Positions 37,401 through 46,143 of a stretch of DNA of 64,000 nt are shown here, in pieces (within the stretch, counting starts at the first letter, position 1; each line of letters opens with the position of its first letter). The DNA is taken from positions 124,001-188,000 of the forward strand of contig NZ_SLYW01000007.1 of NCBI RefSeq assembly GCF_004343585.1, given 5' to 3'. Made by a program: the position numbers and the translations under genes. This DNA comes from Neorhizobium sp. JUb45 (GTDB lineage: Bacteria > Pseudomonadota > Alphaproteobacteria > Rhizobiales > Rhizobiaceae). The notes under the pieces were generated by a model. That model had not been told where the DNA came from. It did no database searches and worked only from the letters and a program-made list of their open reading frames with translations.

Positions 37401-37937
37401 TCACGCCAATTTCAATTCAGCGAGGCCCTCGGCTGACGCCTGCGCAATCGCTTCCGGCGTCGCGTCGATATCGACTGTCACCACGCCGTCCTCCTTCTCG
37501 GGGCGCTCCAGCGTTGCGAGCTGGGTTTCCAGCAGGCTGATGGGCATGAAATGGCCGGTGCGGTGCCCCATGCGGTCGGTCAGCAGTTCTTTCGATCCAT
37601 CGAGGAAAACGAAGGCGAGTTTTCCACCGGCAGCGTTTCTCAAGCGATCGCGATAGCTTTTCTTCAAGGCGGAGCAGGTGATGACAATGCCGGTCGAAGC
37701 GCCGTCAGTCAGCCGTTCGCCGATCAGGTCCAGCCACGGCCAGCGGTCCTCGTCGGTCAGCGGCGTGCCTTTCGACATCTTTTCGACGTTGGATTTCGGG
37801 TGCAACTCGTCACCCTCGACATAAGGAAGGTCGAGCGCTTTCGCGAGCAGGATGCCGACCGAACTTTTGCCGCTGCCCGAAACGCCCATCACGATCACCG
37901 GGCCGCGAAATGCCTTGCCTGTCTGCACTGTCGACAT
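37401..37937 (-). CDS. gntK: Gluconokinase
   Basis: This 178-residue kinase phosphorylates D-gluconate to 6-phosphogluconate for the Entner-Doudoroff and pentose phosphate pathways. The P-loop is GVSGSGKSSVG near residue 19. EGDELHPKSNVEKMSKGTPL is the gluconate-binding signature, and CSALKKSYRDRLR and GHFMPISLLETQLATLE follow, all diagnostic of GntK. Length fits. It stands alone; a divergent sensor kinase lies 198 bp upstream, and no gluconate transporter or GntR is adjacent. Confidence 0.93.
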   Translation of the reverse strand: MSTVQTGKAFRGPVIVMGVSGSGKSSVGILLAKALDLPYVEGDELHPKSNVEKMSKGTPLTDEDRWPWLDLIGERLTDGASTGIVITCSALKKSYRDRLRNAAGGKLAFVFLDGSKELLTDRMGHRTGHFMPISLLETQLATLERPEKEDGVVTVDIDATPEAIAQASAEGLAELKLA

Positions 37938-38135
37938 GGTTATGCTGATCCTTCCTTGAAACTGCGCGGAGAAAATCGCGGCGGCTTGTCAACGTCAAGT
38001 CTGCTGGCAAGATTCTGCTTACCATTCACGCGAATGGCACTTGCCGATCGTTCAATGTTTTGTCTTGCTAATGCACGGATCTGTGCGATTCTTGGATATG
38101 TGCTTCGATCCCTGTGCGGGCAAGGGACTGGTATC

Positions 38136-39272
38136 ATGATGGATGGGAAAAATCGGAACCGGCTTTATACACCTCTCGGTCAGCTGACCCGGGCTGTCGC
38201 TCGGCTGGCAGGAGCAAAGTCGGTTGACGAAGTCGTTGAAATCGTACGGACAACGGCGCGTGCTCTGGTGGGCTGCGAAGGGATTGCCATTATCCGTCGC
38301 GACGGCGATCTCTGCCATTATATCGAAGAGGATGCGATCGGCCCGCTCTGGAAGGGGCAGAAATTTCCGATGTCTGCCTGCATCAGCGGCTGGGCGATGC
38401 TCAACAAGCAGACGGTCGTGGTTCCCGATATCGCGCTCGATCCCCGCATTCCTTATGAACTTTACGAAGAAACTTTTGTGCGCGCCGTGCTGATGACGCC
38501 GGTGCGGCGTGACGATCCGCTCGCCGCCATCGGTGCCTATTGGGCATCGACCTATGAGCCGAGCGAGGAAGAGATCGAGGTTCTGGAAGCTTTGGCAAGC
38601 GCTACCGCCACCGCGCTTGAAAATGTCCGCCTGATTTCGGCTTTGAAGGATGCCGTGTCCGATGCCGAATTGATGCGTGACGAGCTTCGCCACCGGGTCA
38701 AGAACGCCTATATGGGGGCGCAAAGCCTTGCCCGGCTGACCCTGCCATCCGATCTCGGTGACCAGTTCAACGGTCGCATCTCGGCGCTTGCGCGGGTGCA
38801 TGAACTGCTGGACGAGCAGGCGGAAGACAATGCCCGCATTGATCTGCGCAGCCTGATCGAAATCGAGATCGAACCTTACACCACACCCGATTGGCAGCCG
38901 TTTTCGCTCACTGGCCCATCCGTGCAGCTTCAGCCCATGCGCGCCACCGCCCTTGGTCTGGTGATCAACGAACTGGCAACGAATGCGCTCAAACATGGCG
39001 CGCTGTCGGTATCGAGCGGCAGGGTGGAGGTTGCCTGGCTGGTTGCCGGTTCCGAACTCACTTTGCTTTGGGCAGAAATGAATGGTCCGGCCGTTGCCGA
39101 AAGTGCCTTGGCCAATCAGGGTTCGGGCCTGATCAAACGCCTGGTCGAACGGCAGTTGCGCGGCAGGCTTGATCATGTGCTTGCCCGCTCCGGTGTCCGC
39201 TGCCAGGTAACCTTCGCCATCGATGCCGGCGTGCGGGAAGATGCGACCTCGTGGGATGACCGCGCGCAGTAA
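38136..39272 (+). CDS. GAF-HWE family sensor histidine kinase
   Basis: This 378-residue soluble kinase has an N-terminal GAF domain (about residues 25-170; EIVRTTARALVGCEGIAII, ACISGWAMLNKQTVVVPDI) and a C-terminal HWE kinase core. The phospho-acceptor His lies in DELRHRVKNAYMGAQSL and the N-box in LGLVINELATNALKHGA. HWE kinases are common in Rhizobiales and often act in general stress signalling. There is no membrane segment and no adjacent response regulator. AGGGA about 8 bp upstream favours the ATG at 38136; an upstream in-frame ATG at 38055 is possible. It lies directly upstream of the kdp operon in the same direction, which may be only coincidental. Confidence 0.88.
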   Translation: MMDGKNRNRLYTPLGQLTRAVARLAGAKSVDEVVEIVRTTARALVGCEGIAIIRRDGDLCHYIEEDAIGPLWKGQKFPMSACISGWAMLNKQTVVVPDIALDPRIPYELYEETFVRAVLMTPVRRDDPLAAIGAYWASTYEPSEEEIEVLEALASATATALENVRLISALKDAVSDAELMRDELRHRVKNAYMGAQSLARLTLPSDLGDQFNGRISALARVHELLDEQAEDNARIDLRSLIEIEIEPYTTPDWQPFSLTGPSVQLQPMRATALGLVINELATNALKHGALSVSSGRVEVAWLVAGSELTLLWAEMNGPAVAESALANQGSGLIKRLVERQLRGRLDHVLARSGVRCQVTFAIDAGVREDATSWDDRAQ

Positions 39273-39481
39273 CGCGGCCTTGCCGGCTTGCCGGCCAAAA
39301 TTCCTATAAAAATCCTATTTCTTTGCGCGTCGGCTCGTCTCGAAAGCCTATGCACTGCGGGCTCATATTGATGGTCGGGATGCCGATAAGCATTCCCGGC
39401 CAGAAAACATGACAGGTGCCTTCCGCCCGGATGGCGCCTTTCAGGTTGTCTGACTCCATGAACCGACAGGAGTCCACACCC

Positions 39482-39565
39482 ATGATGGATATCATTCTAC
39501 TCGCCGCGGCTTTGGCCTTTTTCGGCCTGTGCTTCGCCTATACCCGCGCCTGCGACAGGCTGTGA
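39482..39565 (+). CDS. Tiny membrane protein preceding kdpF
   Basis: An ATG at 39482, behind GACAGGAG about 9 bp upstream, opens a 27-codon frame whose product is a single hydrophobic helix (IILLAAALAFFGLCFAYT) ending in RACDRL. The stop is 10 bp before kdpF, with GGAGG between them. The tight spacing and good ribosome-binding sites indicate a real gene of the kdp operon. From memory, similar tiny proteins ending in CDRL/CERL precede kdpF in other bacteria. The function is unknown; it might, like KdpF, stabilise the Kdp complex. Confidence 0.65.
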   Translation: MMDIILLAAALAFFGLCFAYTRACDRL

Positions 39566-39575
39566 GGAGGACGCA

Positions 39576-39665
39576 ATGATCATCGACTATGTCCTCGCCG
39601 GCGGCGTGACCGCTTTCCTCGCGGTCTACCTGACCTATGCTCTCATTCGCCCTGAACGCTTCTAA
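39576..39665 (+). CDS. kdpF: Potassium-transporting ATPase subunit KdpF
   Basis: A 29-residue single-helix protein (YVLAGGVTAFLAVYLTYALI) ends in the canonical RPERF. KdpF binds KdpA and stabilises the KdpFABC potassium pump in the inner membrane. GAGGAGG about 4 bp upstream gives a strong ribosome-binding site. kdpA starts 33 bp downstream. Confidence 0.9.
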   Translation: MIIDYVLAGGVTAFLAVYLTYALIRPERF

Positions 39666-39698
39666 AAGAAGTTTTGGGTTGCTCGAAAGTTTCCTCCC

Positions 39699-41402
39699 AT
39701 GACCCTCAACGGATGGCTACAGATCCTCGTCTTCTGCGGGATCCTGATCATTCTCGTCAAACCGCTCGGCGCCTATATGACGCGGGTGTTTTCCGGCGAA
39801 CGCACCTTTCTTTCGATCATTTTCGGCCCGCTTGAACGTGGCCTTTATGCGCTGGCCGGCACCAGCGAGCGTGAAGAACAGCACTGGACGGCCTACGCCT
39901 TCGCCATGCTGATGTTCAATCTCGCAGGCTTGCTGCTGCTCTACGGCCTCCTGCGTCTGCAGGATGTATTGCCGATGAACCCGGCGGGGCTGGCTTCACC
40001 CGGCCCGGAACTGTCGTTCAACACCGCCATCAGCTTTGTCGCCAACACCAACTGGCAGAGTTATGGCGGCGAAAGCACGATGTCCTATTTTAGCCAGATG
40101 GTCGGGCTGGCCGTGCAGAATTTTGTGTCCGCCGCGACCGGCATGGCGATCGCCATCGGCCTGATCCGCGCCTTTTCGCGCGCCTCGGGAAAAGCGATCG
40201 GCAATTTCTGGGTCGATATGACCCGCGCCACCCTCTATATCCTGCTGCCGATCTGCGTTGTGCTGACGCTGGTCTATGTCTGGCTCGGCGTGCCGCAAAC
40301 TTTCGGCGCTTATGTCAATGCCACGACGCTCGAAGGCGTACAGCAGACCATTGCTGTCGGCCCGGTCGCCTCGCAGCTGGCGATCAAGATGCTCGGCACC
40401 AATGGCGGCGGTTTCTTCAATGCCAACTCGGCGCATCCGTTCGAAAACCCCGACAATATCTCCAACATGATCCAGATGCTGTCGATCTTCGCGATTGGCG
40501 CCGCCTTCACCAATGTCTTCGGGCGCATGGTCGGCAACCAGCGTCAGGGCTGGGCGATCCTCGCTTCGATGGGCATCCTGTTCATCGTCGGTGTCGGCAT
40601 CGTTTACTGGGCGGAAGCATCCGGCAACCCGATCATGCATGCGATGGGCCTGTCCGGCGGCAACATGCAAGGCAAGGAAGTGCGCTTCGGCGTCGTCATG
40701 TCGTCGCTGTTTGCGGTCATCACCACGGCGGCCTCCTGCGGTGCGGTCAATGCCATGCACGGCTCGTTCACGGCGCTTGGCGGCCTCATTCCGCTGATCA
40801 ACATGCAGCTTGGCGAAGTCATCGTCGGCGGCGTCGGTGCGGGTTTTTACGGCATCGTGCTGTTCGTCATCATCGCCATTTTCGTTGCGGGTCTGATGGT
40901 CGGTCGCACGCCGGAATATCTCGGTAAGAAGATCGAGGCGAAAGAAATGAAGATGGCCGTCCTTGCCATTCTCTGCCTGCCGCTCGCCATGCTCGGTTTT
41001 ACCGCGGTCGCCAGCATTCTGCCTTCGGCAGTCGCCTCGATCGGCACGGCCGGCCCCCACGGTTTCTCGGAGATCCTCTACGCCTATACCTCGGCTGCGG
41101 CCAACAATGGCTCTGCCTTCGGTGGACTGTCGGCCAATACACCGTGGTTCAACATCACGCTCGGCATCGGCATGCTGATGGGCCGTTTCCTGGTCATCGT
41201 GCCGGCACTCGCCATCGCCGGCTCGCTGATCTCCAAGAAAACGGTTCCAGCGTCTGCCGGCACGTTCCCGACCGATGGCCCGCTCTTCGTTGGCCTGCTG
41301 GTCGGCACCATCCTGATCGTCGGGGGGCTGACCTTCCTGCCTTCGCTGGCTCTCGGGCCTGTGGTCGAACATCTGGCGATGATCGCCGGCCAGGTTTTTT
41401 GA
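39699..41402 (+). CDS. kdpA: Potassium-transporting ATPase subunit A
   Basis: This 567-residue K+-channel-like subunit has about ten membrane helices and four selectivity-filter-like loops: SFVANTNWQSYGGE, LGTNGGGFFNANSAHPFENP, MHGSFTALGGL and SAAANNGSAFGG. It carries K+ across the inner membrane, powered by KdpB. Length matches E. coli KdpA (557). The usual kdpB does not follow at once: a 51-residue membrane protein is encoded in between. Confidence 0.95.
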   Translation: MTLNGWLQILVFCGILIILVKPLGAYMTRVFSGERTFLSIIFGPLERGLYALAGTSEREEQHWTAYAFAMLMFNLAGLLLLYGLLRLQDVLPMNPAGLASPGPELSFNTAISFVANTNWQSYGGESTMSYFSQMVGLAVQNFVSAATGMAIAIGLIRAFSRASGKAIGNFWVDMTRATLYILLPICVVLTLVYVWLGVPQTFGAYVNATTLEGVQQTIAVGPVASQLAIKMLGTNGGGFFNANSAHPFENPDNISNMIQMLSIFAIGAAFTNVFGRMVGNQRQGWAILASMGILFIVGVGIVYWAEASGNPIMHAMGLSGGNMQGKEVRFGVVMSSLFAVITTAASCGAVNAMHGSFTALGGLIPLINMQLGEVIVGGVGAGFYGIVLFVIIAIFVAGLMVGRTPEYLGKKIEAKEMKMAVLAILCLPLAMLGFTAVASILPSAVASIGTAGPHGFSEILYAYTSAAANNGSAFGGLSANTPWFNITLGIGMLMGRFLVIVPALAIAGSLISKKTVPASAGTFPTDGPLFVGLLVGTILIVGGLTFLPSLALGPVVEHLAMIAGQVF

Positions 41403-41413
41403 AGGTGAACATC

Positions 41414-41569
41414 ATGACCATTCGTCAGGCACTAAAGAAACAGTCACGCCTTGCCGCGCATCCGCGAGGCGGGGAGGTGCCCCGCTGGTGCAACGGCTCG
41501 AACGCCATTCTTGCGATGATGGCGGCGCTTTTCGCCGTCGTCTGCTTCGTCGAAATCCTGTGGGGCTGA
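41414..41569 (+). CDS. Small membrane protein between kdpA and kdpB
   Basis: An ATG at 41414, 11 bp past kdpA and preceded by AAGGTGAA, opens a 51-residue frame. The first half is basic (MTIRQALKKQSRLAAHPRGG) and the second is one hydrophobic helix (AILAMMAALFAVVCFVEIL) ending WG. kdpB follows after 40 bp. The gene sits inside the operon with a plausible ribosome-binding site, so I regard it as real. The function is unknown; a positive-inside single-span protein could assist or regulate the pump. Confidence 0.65.
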   Translation: MTIRQALKKQSRLAAHPRGGEVPRWCNGSNAILAMMAALFAVVCFVEILWG

Positions 41570-41609
41570 CCGCGCGTCGGTCGCCTCCTTCCAAACGCTG
41601 GGGTCTCTC

Positions 41610-43697
41610 ATGAGCCAGTCAAATTCCGCGAGTATCATGGATAGTCGCATTCTCGTTCCGGCAATCGGCGGCGCTTTTCTGAAGCTGAACCCGAAAACGC
41701 TGGTCAAAAACCCGGTCATGTTCGTCGTGGCCACCGTGTCGGTGCTGACGACGGTTCTGTTCCTGCGCGATCTCGCCATCGGCAGCGACAGTCTCGGTTT
41801 TTCCTTCCAGATCAACCTCTGGCTCTGGTTTACCGTGCTGTTCGCAAACTTCGCCGAAGCCGTCGCTGAAGGCCGCGGCAAGGCGCAGGCGGACAGTCTG
41901 CGCAAGGCGCGCACGGAAACCCAGGCCAAGCTGCTATCGGGAGACGATCGCGGCAATTACAGTATGGTGCCGGGCACGTCGCTGAAGGTGAACGACATCG
42001 TGCTCGTCGAAGCCGGGGATATCATCCCGTCGGATGGCGAGGTTATCGAAGGCGTGGCCTCGGTCAACGAAGCGGCGATCACCGGCGAATCCGCCCCCGT
42101 CATCCGCGAATCCGGCGGCGACCGCTCGGCTGTCACAGGCGGCACGCAGGTTCTGTCCGACTGGATCCGTGTGCGCATCACGGCTGCCGCCGGCTCCACC
42201 TTCATCGACCGGATGATCTCGCTTGTCGAAGGCGCGGAGCGCCAGAAGACCCCGAACGAGATCGCCCTCAACATCCTGCTGGCCGGCATGACGCTGATTT
42301 TTGTGCTCGCCGTCGCAACGATCCCGGCCTTTGCCGCCTATGCCGGCGGTTCGATCTCGATTTTCGTTCTCGTCGCGCTGTTCGTGACGCTGATCCCGAC
42401 TACGATCGGCGCGCTGCTATCGGCCATCGGCATTGCAGGCATGGACCGTCTGGTGCGCTTCAACGTGCTCGCCATGTCCGGTCGCGCCGTCGAGGCAGCC
42501 GGTGACGTCGACACGCTGCTGCTCGACAAGACCGGCACGATCACGCTCGGCAACCGTCAGGCAACTGCGTTCAGCCCCGTCAGCGGCGTGTCCGAGCAGG
42601 ATCTCGCCGATGCCGCGCAACTGGCCTCGCTTGCGGATGAGACGCCGGAAGGCCGTTCCGTCGTGGTGCTTGCCAAGGAAAAATACGCGATCCGCGCCCG
42701 CGACATGAACAGCCTCAAGGCGACGTTTGTGCCGTTCACCGCCCAGACCCGTATGAGCGGTGTCGATCTCGACGGTTCGCAGATCCGCAAGGGGGCCGTG
42801 GAGGCGATCCTTGCCTATGTCGGCGGCGGTTCGCTTCCGGTCGCCGGCAATGCGGCCATCGCCGTCAGCCCACAATCGGAGACGGTGCGCGAGTTGCAGT
42901 CGATCGCCGACGAAATCGCCAAGGCCGGCGGCACGCCGCTTGCCGTCGCTCGCGATGGAAAGCTGCTCGGCGTCATCCAGCTCAAGGACATCGTCAAGGG
43001 CGGCATTCGCGAACGGTTTGCCGAACTGCGGCGCATGGGCATCCGCACGGTGATGATCACCGGCGACAACCCGATGACGGCGGCCGCAATCGCTGCCGAA
43101 GCCGGTGTGGACGATTTCCTCGCTCAGGCAACGCCGGAAAACAAGCTGCAACTGATCCGCGACGAGCAGGCCAAGGGCAAGCTGGTCGCCATGTGCGGCG
43201 ACGGCACCAATGATGCGCCGGCGCTGGCGCAGGCCGATGTCGGCGTCGCCATGAACACCGGCACGGTCGCCGCCCGCGAGGCCGGCAACATGGTCGATCT
43301 CGACAGCGACCCGACCAAGCTGATCGAGATCGTCGAGATCGGCAAGCAGTTGCTGATGACCCGTGGTGCGCTGACGACGTTTTCGATCGCCAACGATATC
43401 GCCAAGTATTTCGCCATCATCCCGGCGATGTTCCTGGCGTTTTATCCGCAGCTTGGCGTGCTAAACGTCATGGGGCTGGCCACGCCGCAAAGCGCCATCC
43501 TGTCGGCGATCATCTTCAATGCGCTGATCATCGTCGCCTTGATCCCGCTTTCGCTCAAGGGCGTCAAATACCGCGCCGTCGGCGCCGGTGCGCTTCTGTC
43601 GCGCAACCTGCTGATTTACGGCCTCGGCGGCATCGTCCTTCCCTTCTTTGCCATCAAGGCGATCGACATGGTCATCACGGCCATCGGTCTTGCCTGA
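41610..43697 (+). CDS. kdpB: Potassium-transporting ATPase ATP-binding subunit B
   Basis: This 695-residue P-type ATPase subunit has the phosphorylation motif LLLDKTGTIT, the actuator sequence AITGESAPV, nucleotide-domain KGAVEAI and the hinge MCGDGTNDAPALAQADVGVAM. It hydrolyses ATP to drive K+ uptake via KdpA. Seven helices fit the family. The first ATG at 41610 follows a GGGGTCTC leader with moderate ribosome-binding quality. kdpC follows after 12 bp. Confidence 0.96.
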   Translation: MSQSNSASIMDSRILVPAIGGAFLKLNPKTLVKNPVMFVVATVSVLTTVLFLRDLAIGSDSLGFSFQINLWLWFTVLFANFAEAVAEGRGKAQADSLRKARTETQAKLLSGDDRGNYSMVPGTSLKVNDIVLVEAGDIIPSDGEVIEGVASVNEAAITGESAPVIRESGGDRSAVTGGTQVLSDWIRVRITAAAGSTFIDRMISLVEGAERQKTPNEIALNILLAGMTLIFVLAVATIPAFAAYAGGSISIFVLVALFVTLIPTTIGALLSAIGIAGMDRLVRFNVLAMSGRAVEAAGDVDTLLLDKTGTITLGNRQATAFSPVSGVSEQDLADAAQLASLADETPEGRSVVVLAKEKYAIRARDMNSLKATFVPFTAQTRMSGVDLDGSQIRKGAVEAILAYVGGGSLPVAGNAAIAVSPQSETVRELQSIADEIAKAGGTPLAVARDGKLLGVIQLKDIVKGGIRERFAELRRMGIRTVMITGDNPMTAAAIAAEAGVDDFLAQATPENKLQLIRDEQAKGKLVAMCGDGTNDAPALAQADVGVAMNTGTVAAREAGNMVDLDSDPTKLIEIVEIGKQLLMTRGALTTFSIANDIAKYFAIIPAMFLAFYPQLGVLNVMGLATPQSAILSAIIFNALIIVALIPLSLKGVKYRAVGAGALLSRNLLIYGLGGIVLPFFAIKAIDMVITAIGLA

Positions 43698-43709
43698 GGA
43701 GTTTTCAAA

Positions 43710-44276
43710 ATGTTGAAGCAAATCCGTCCGGCTCTGGTGATGATCCTTAGCCTTACAGCCATCACCGGCCTCATCTATCCCTTCGCCATGACCGGCATCG
43801 CGCAGGCTGTCTTTCCCGCCCAGGCGAATGGCAGCCTTATCGAAAAGAACGGTCAGGTTGTCGGCTCGGCGCTGATCGGTCAGGCCTTCACCGGCGAGCA
43901 GTATTTTCACGGCCGTCCATCGGCTGCTGGTGATGGTTACAATGCCGCCTCGTCCTCCGGCTCCAATCTTGGCCCGACCAGCCAGAAGCTGATAGACCGG
44001 GTGAAGGCCGACTACGAGGCTGCCAAGGCCTCCAATCCGAATGCCGAAGTGCCGATTGATCTCGTCACCGCCTCGGGCAGTGGCCTTGATCCGCATATCT
44101 CTCCGGAAGCGGCATTGTTTCAGGTCGCTCGCGTCGCCCGCGCACGCAACATGGATGAGGCGGTGGTGAAGGCGCTGGTTGAGGACCATACCGAGGGTCG
44201 CCAGCTCGGCTTTCTCGGTGAACCCGTCGTCAACGTGCTGGCGCTCAACATGGCGCTGGATGCGGCGAAGAGCTGA
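43710..44276 (+). CDS. kdpC: Potassium-transporting ATPase subunit C
   Basis: This 188-residue subunit has one N-terminal helix (LVMILSLTAITGLIYPFAMT) and a periplasmic domain with family motifs GQAFTGEQYFHGRPSAAGDGYN, quoted only in part as GRPSAAG, SGSGLDPHISPEAA and GFLGEPVVNVL. It completes KdpFABC. It is the last gene of the operon: no kdpD/kdpE follows, and instead a terminator and a convergent COG0523 GTPase gene are found. Confidence 0.95.
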   Translation: MLKQIRPALVMILSLTAITGLIYPFAMTGIAQAVFPAQANGSLIEKNGQVVGSALIGQAFTGEQYFHGRPSAAGDGYNAASSSGSNLGPTSQKLIDRVKADYEAAKASNPNAEVPIDLVTASGSGLDPHISPEAALFQVARVARARNMDEAVVKALVEDHTEGRQLGFLGEPVVNVLALNMALDAAKS

Positions 44277-44293
44277 TCCTGAATTTTCAGCAA

Positions 44294-44331
44294 ACACGCG
44301 GCCGTCCGGATGGGCGGCCGCGTGTCTTTTT
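44294..44331. terminator. Rho-independent terminator after kdpC
   Basis: ACACGCGGCCG (44294-44304) and CGGCCGCGTGT (44315-44325) form a perfect 11-bp stem followed by CTTTTTG. It lies 18 bp after kdpC and 16 bp before the end of the convergent gene, so it can serve both strands. Confidence 0.85.
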
Positions 44332-44346
44332 GTTCTTCGGGTTTTC

Positions 44347-45552
44347 TCAGGCTGCGGCCCGGTCCCAGCTGGAAAACGGATCGGGCAGACCGCGCCACAA
44401 CTCCGGCCGGAACGCGCCGCTATCTATCAGACAGGCGTCCAGTTCTGCCCGGATCGCCGTTTCATTCATGGGATCAGCCCCGATGAAGACGATTTCCTGG
44501 CGCCGATCACCCCAGACCGGATCAAGATAGGGCTTCATCATGTCCGAAAAGCCGGGGTCCTGCGGCCATTGTTGCTGCGGAACAGCTGACCACCAAAGCC
44601 CCATCTTTTGCGTGCGGACCAGTGCGCCGGCCTGGCTCATTTCCCCGACATGCTGCGGTCGGGTCGCCAGCCAGAAAAAGCCCTTGGCACGGACGACGCC
44701 CGCCCAGGACCTGTCGATAAAGGCTTTGAACAGCGTCGGGTCGAAAGGCCGTCTGGCGCGGTAGACAAAACTGCGAATGCCATATTCTTCCGTCTCCGGC
44801 ACATGGTCTGCAAAACCGTGCAACTCCTTGAACCACAGCGGGTGGGTTTCGGCCTTGGCAAAGTCGAAACGGCCGGTGCCGAGTATGTTCTTGAGGTCCA
44901 CATTGCCGAAATCTGTTTCGATGAGATGTGCGTCAGGGTTGAGGGCGACGATGATCTTTCGGGCCGCGTCACGCTCCGCTGGATTTGCCTGGCTGATCTT
45001 GTTGAGCACGATCACATCGGCGAATTCGATCTGTTCCACGAGCAGGTCGACAAGCGTTCTCTCGTCGCCTTCGCCCGCCGTCTCGCCGCGGTCGGACAGG
45101 AAGTCGGCGGAACCGTAGTCCTTGAGCAGGTTGGCCGCGTCGACAACCGTTACCATCGTGTCGAGACGCGCGACATCCGAGAGGCTGCGGCCTTGCTCAT
45201 CGCGGAAATCGAACGTCGCGGCCACCGGCAAAGGTTCGGCGATACCGGTGGACTCGATCAGCAGATAGTCGAAACGTCCCTGTTCGGCCAGCGCCCGCAC
45301 CTCTTTCAAAAGGTCGTCGCGCAATGTGCAGCAGATGCAGCCATTGGTCATCTCGACCAGTTGTTCCTGCGTGCGGGACAGGTTCGCACCACCATCGCGC
45401 ACCAGCGCTGCGTCGATGTTGACCTCGCTCATATCGTTGACGATCAGCGCCACGCGCAGTCCGTCGCGGTTGCCAAGAATATGATTGAGAAGCGTTGTTT
45501 TGCCGGCGCCCAGAAAGCCGGAAAGGACTGTGACGGGAAGTTTCGAGTTCAT
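44347..45552 (-). CDS. zigA: COG0523 GTPase, Zur-controlled zinc metallochaperone (ZigA type)
   Basis: This 401-residue CobW/COG0523 GTPase has Walker A GFLGAGKTTLL near residue 11, the metal-binding CICC motif in NGCICCTLRDDLL, IESTGIAEPLPVA and VLNKISQ (NKxD-like G4). The C-terminal CobW_C domain begins around residue 255. Such proteins deliver zinc to client enzymes during zinc starvation. A near-perfect Zur-box 28 bp upstream strongly supports this assignment. I use the ATG at 45552; an in-frame TTG at 45564 is possible. Confidence 0.88.
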   Translation of the reverse strand: MNSKLPVTVLSGFLGAGKTTLLNHILGNRDGLRVALIVNDMSEVNIDAALVRDGGANLSRTQEQLVEMTNGCICCTLRDDLLKEVRALAEQGRFDYLLIESTGIAEPLPVAATFDFRDEQGRSLSDVARLDTMVTVVDAANLLKDYGSADFLSDRGETAGEGDERTLVDLLVEQIEFADVIVLNKISQANPAERDAARKIIVALNPDAHLIETDFGNVDLKNILGTGRFDFAKAETHPLWFKELHGFADHVPETEEYGIRSFVYRARRPFDPTLFKAFIDRSWAGVVRAKGFFWLATRPQHVGEMSQAGALVRTQKMGLWWSAVPQQQWPQDPGFSDMMKPYLDPVWGDRRQEIVFIGADPMNETAIRAELDACLIDSGAFRPELWRGLPDPFSSWDRAAA

Positions 45553-45579
45553 GCCTGACACCAATATGTCGATAACGAT

Positions 45580-45597
45580 AAAATGTTATAACATTAC
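45580..45597. promoter_or_regulatory. Zur-box upstream of the COG0523 gene
   Basis: The core ATGTTATAACAT at 45583-45594 is a perfect 12-bp palindrome. Extended to 45580-45597 it reads AAAATGTTATAACATTAC, matching the alphaproteobacterial Zur consensus GTAATGTTATAACATTAC at 16 of 18 positions (consensus from memory). It lies 28-45 bp upstream of the chosen start, where bound Zn-Zur would block transcription. Confidence 0.8.
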
Positions 45598-45758
45598 TAA
45601 TGATGTGCGTGTCAATCCGCCTGCTGCTCCAGCCTGCATGACGGAGGACACGGGGAGCTTAATGAGTCTGGTCTGTATCAATGGATGGTGGGGATGCCCG
45701 CGAGCAGCATGAAGCAGCGGTTATCCACGTTGACAGGAGGGCTGCGATCAGAGAGGCC

Positions 45759-45944
45759 TCAGTTCAACTGTGGCACACCGCTCGTCATGCCGGTCTGGTC
45801 GCCGGTGATGTAAAAATACGCGAACGCGGCCAGGAATGCGCCGATCGCACCGGCGATGATCAGCGCCTTCCGCATCCACGGAGGCGTCTGACGCGGCGGC
45901 TTTGGCGTTTCTTTTTTGCGAAACTTGATGACGTTATCGTTCAT
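45759..45944 (-). CDS. Small single-span membrane protein
   Basis: This 61-residue protein has a basic, proline-rich cytosolic N-terminus (NDNVIKFRKKETPKPPRQTP) and one hydrophobic helix (ALIIAGAIGAFLAAFAYFYI) near residues 27-46, followed by a short polar tail. The NVIKFRKKxxPKPPRQTP start looks like a conserved hypothetical family of rhizobia, judged from memory. No function can be assigned. It stands alone, 206 bp upstream of the zigA start on the same strand. Confidence 0.7.
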   Translation of the reverse strand: MNDNVIKFRKKETPKPPRQTPPWMRKALIIAGAIGAFLAAFAYFYITGDQTGMTSGVPQLN

Positions 45945-46098
45945 GGCTTTTTACTGCGTGCGTGTGACCTGCGATGTGCCGCCATACTTAAACGAGGTGA
46001 GTGAGCAACGCCATCGCAATACAGGCACTTTCGGCCCATAAAACCCCGCTTGCCTGCAAATACAATCGAGCTGTGGTATCTGGATTGCGCCTTTTGGA

Positions 46099-46132
46099 AA
46101 AGCGGGCCGTCGGCAGTTCTCCGGCCCGCTTT
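46099..46132 (-). terminator. Terminator after the omega-aminotransferase gene
   Basis: AAAGCGGGCCG (46099-46109) pairs perfectly with CGGCCCGCTTT (46122-46132) around a 12-base loop. On the minus strand it follows the aminotransferase stop by 11 bp and runs into CTTTTCC. Confidence 0.75.
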
Positions 46133-46143
46133 GCTTGTCAGGC

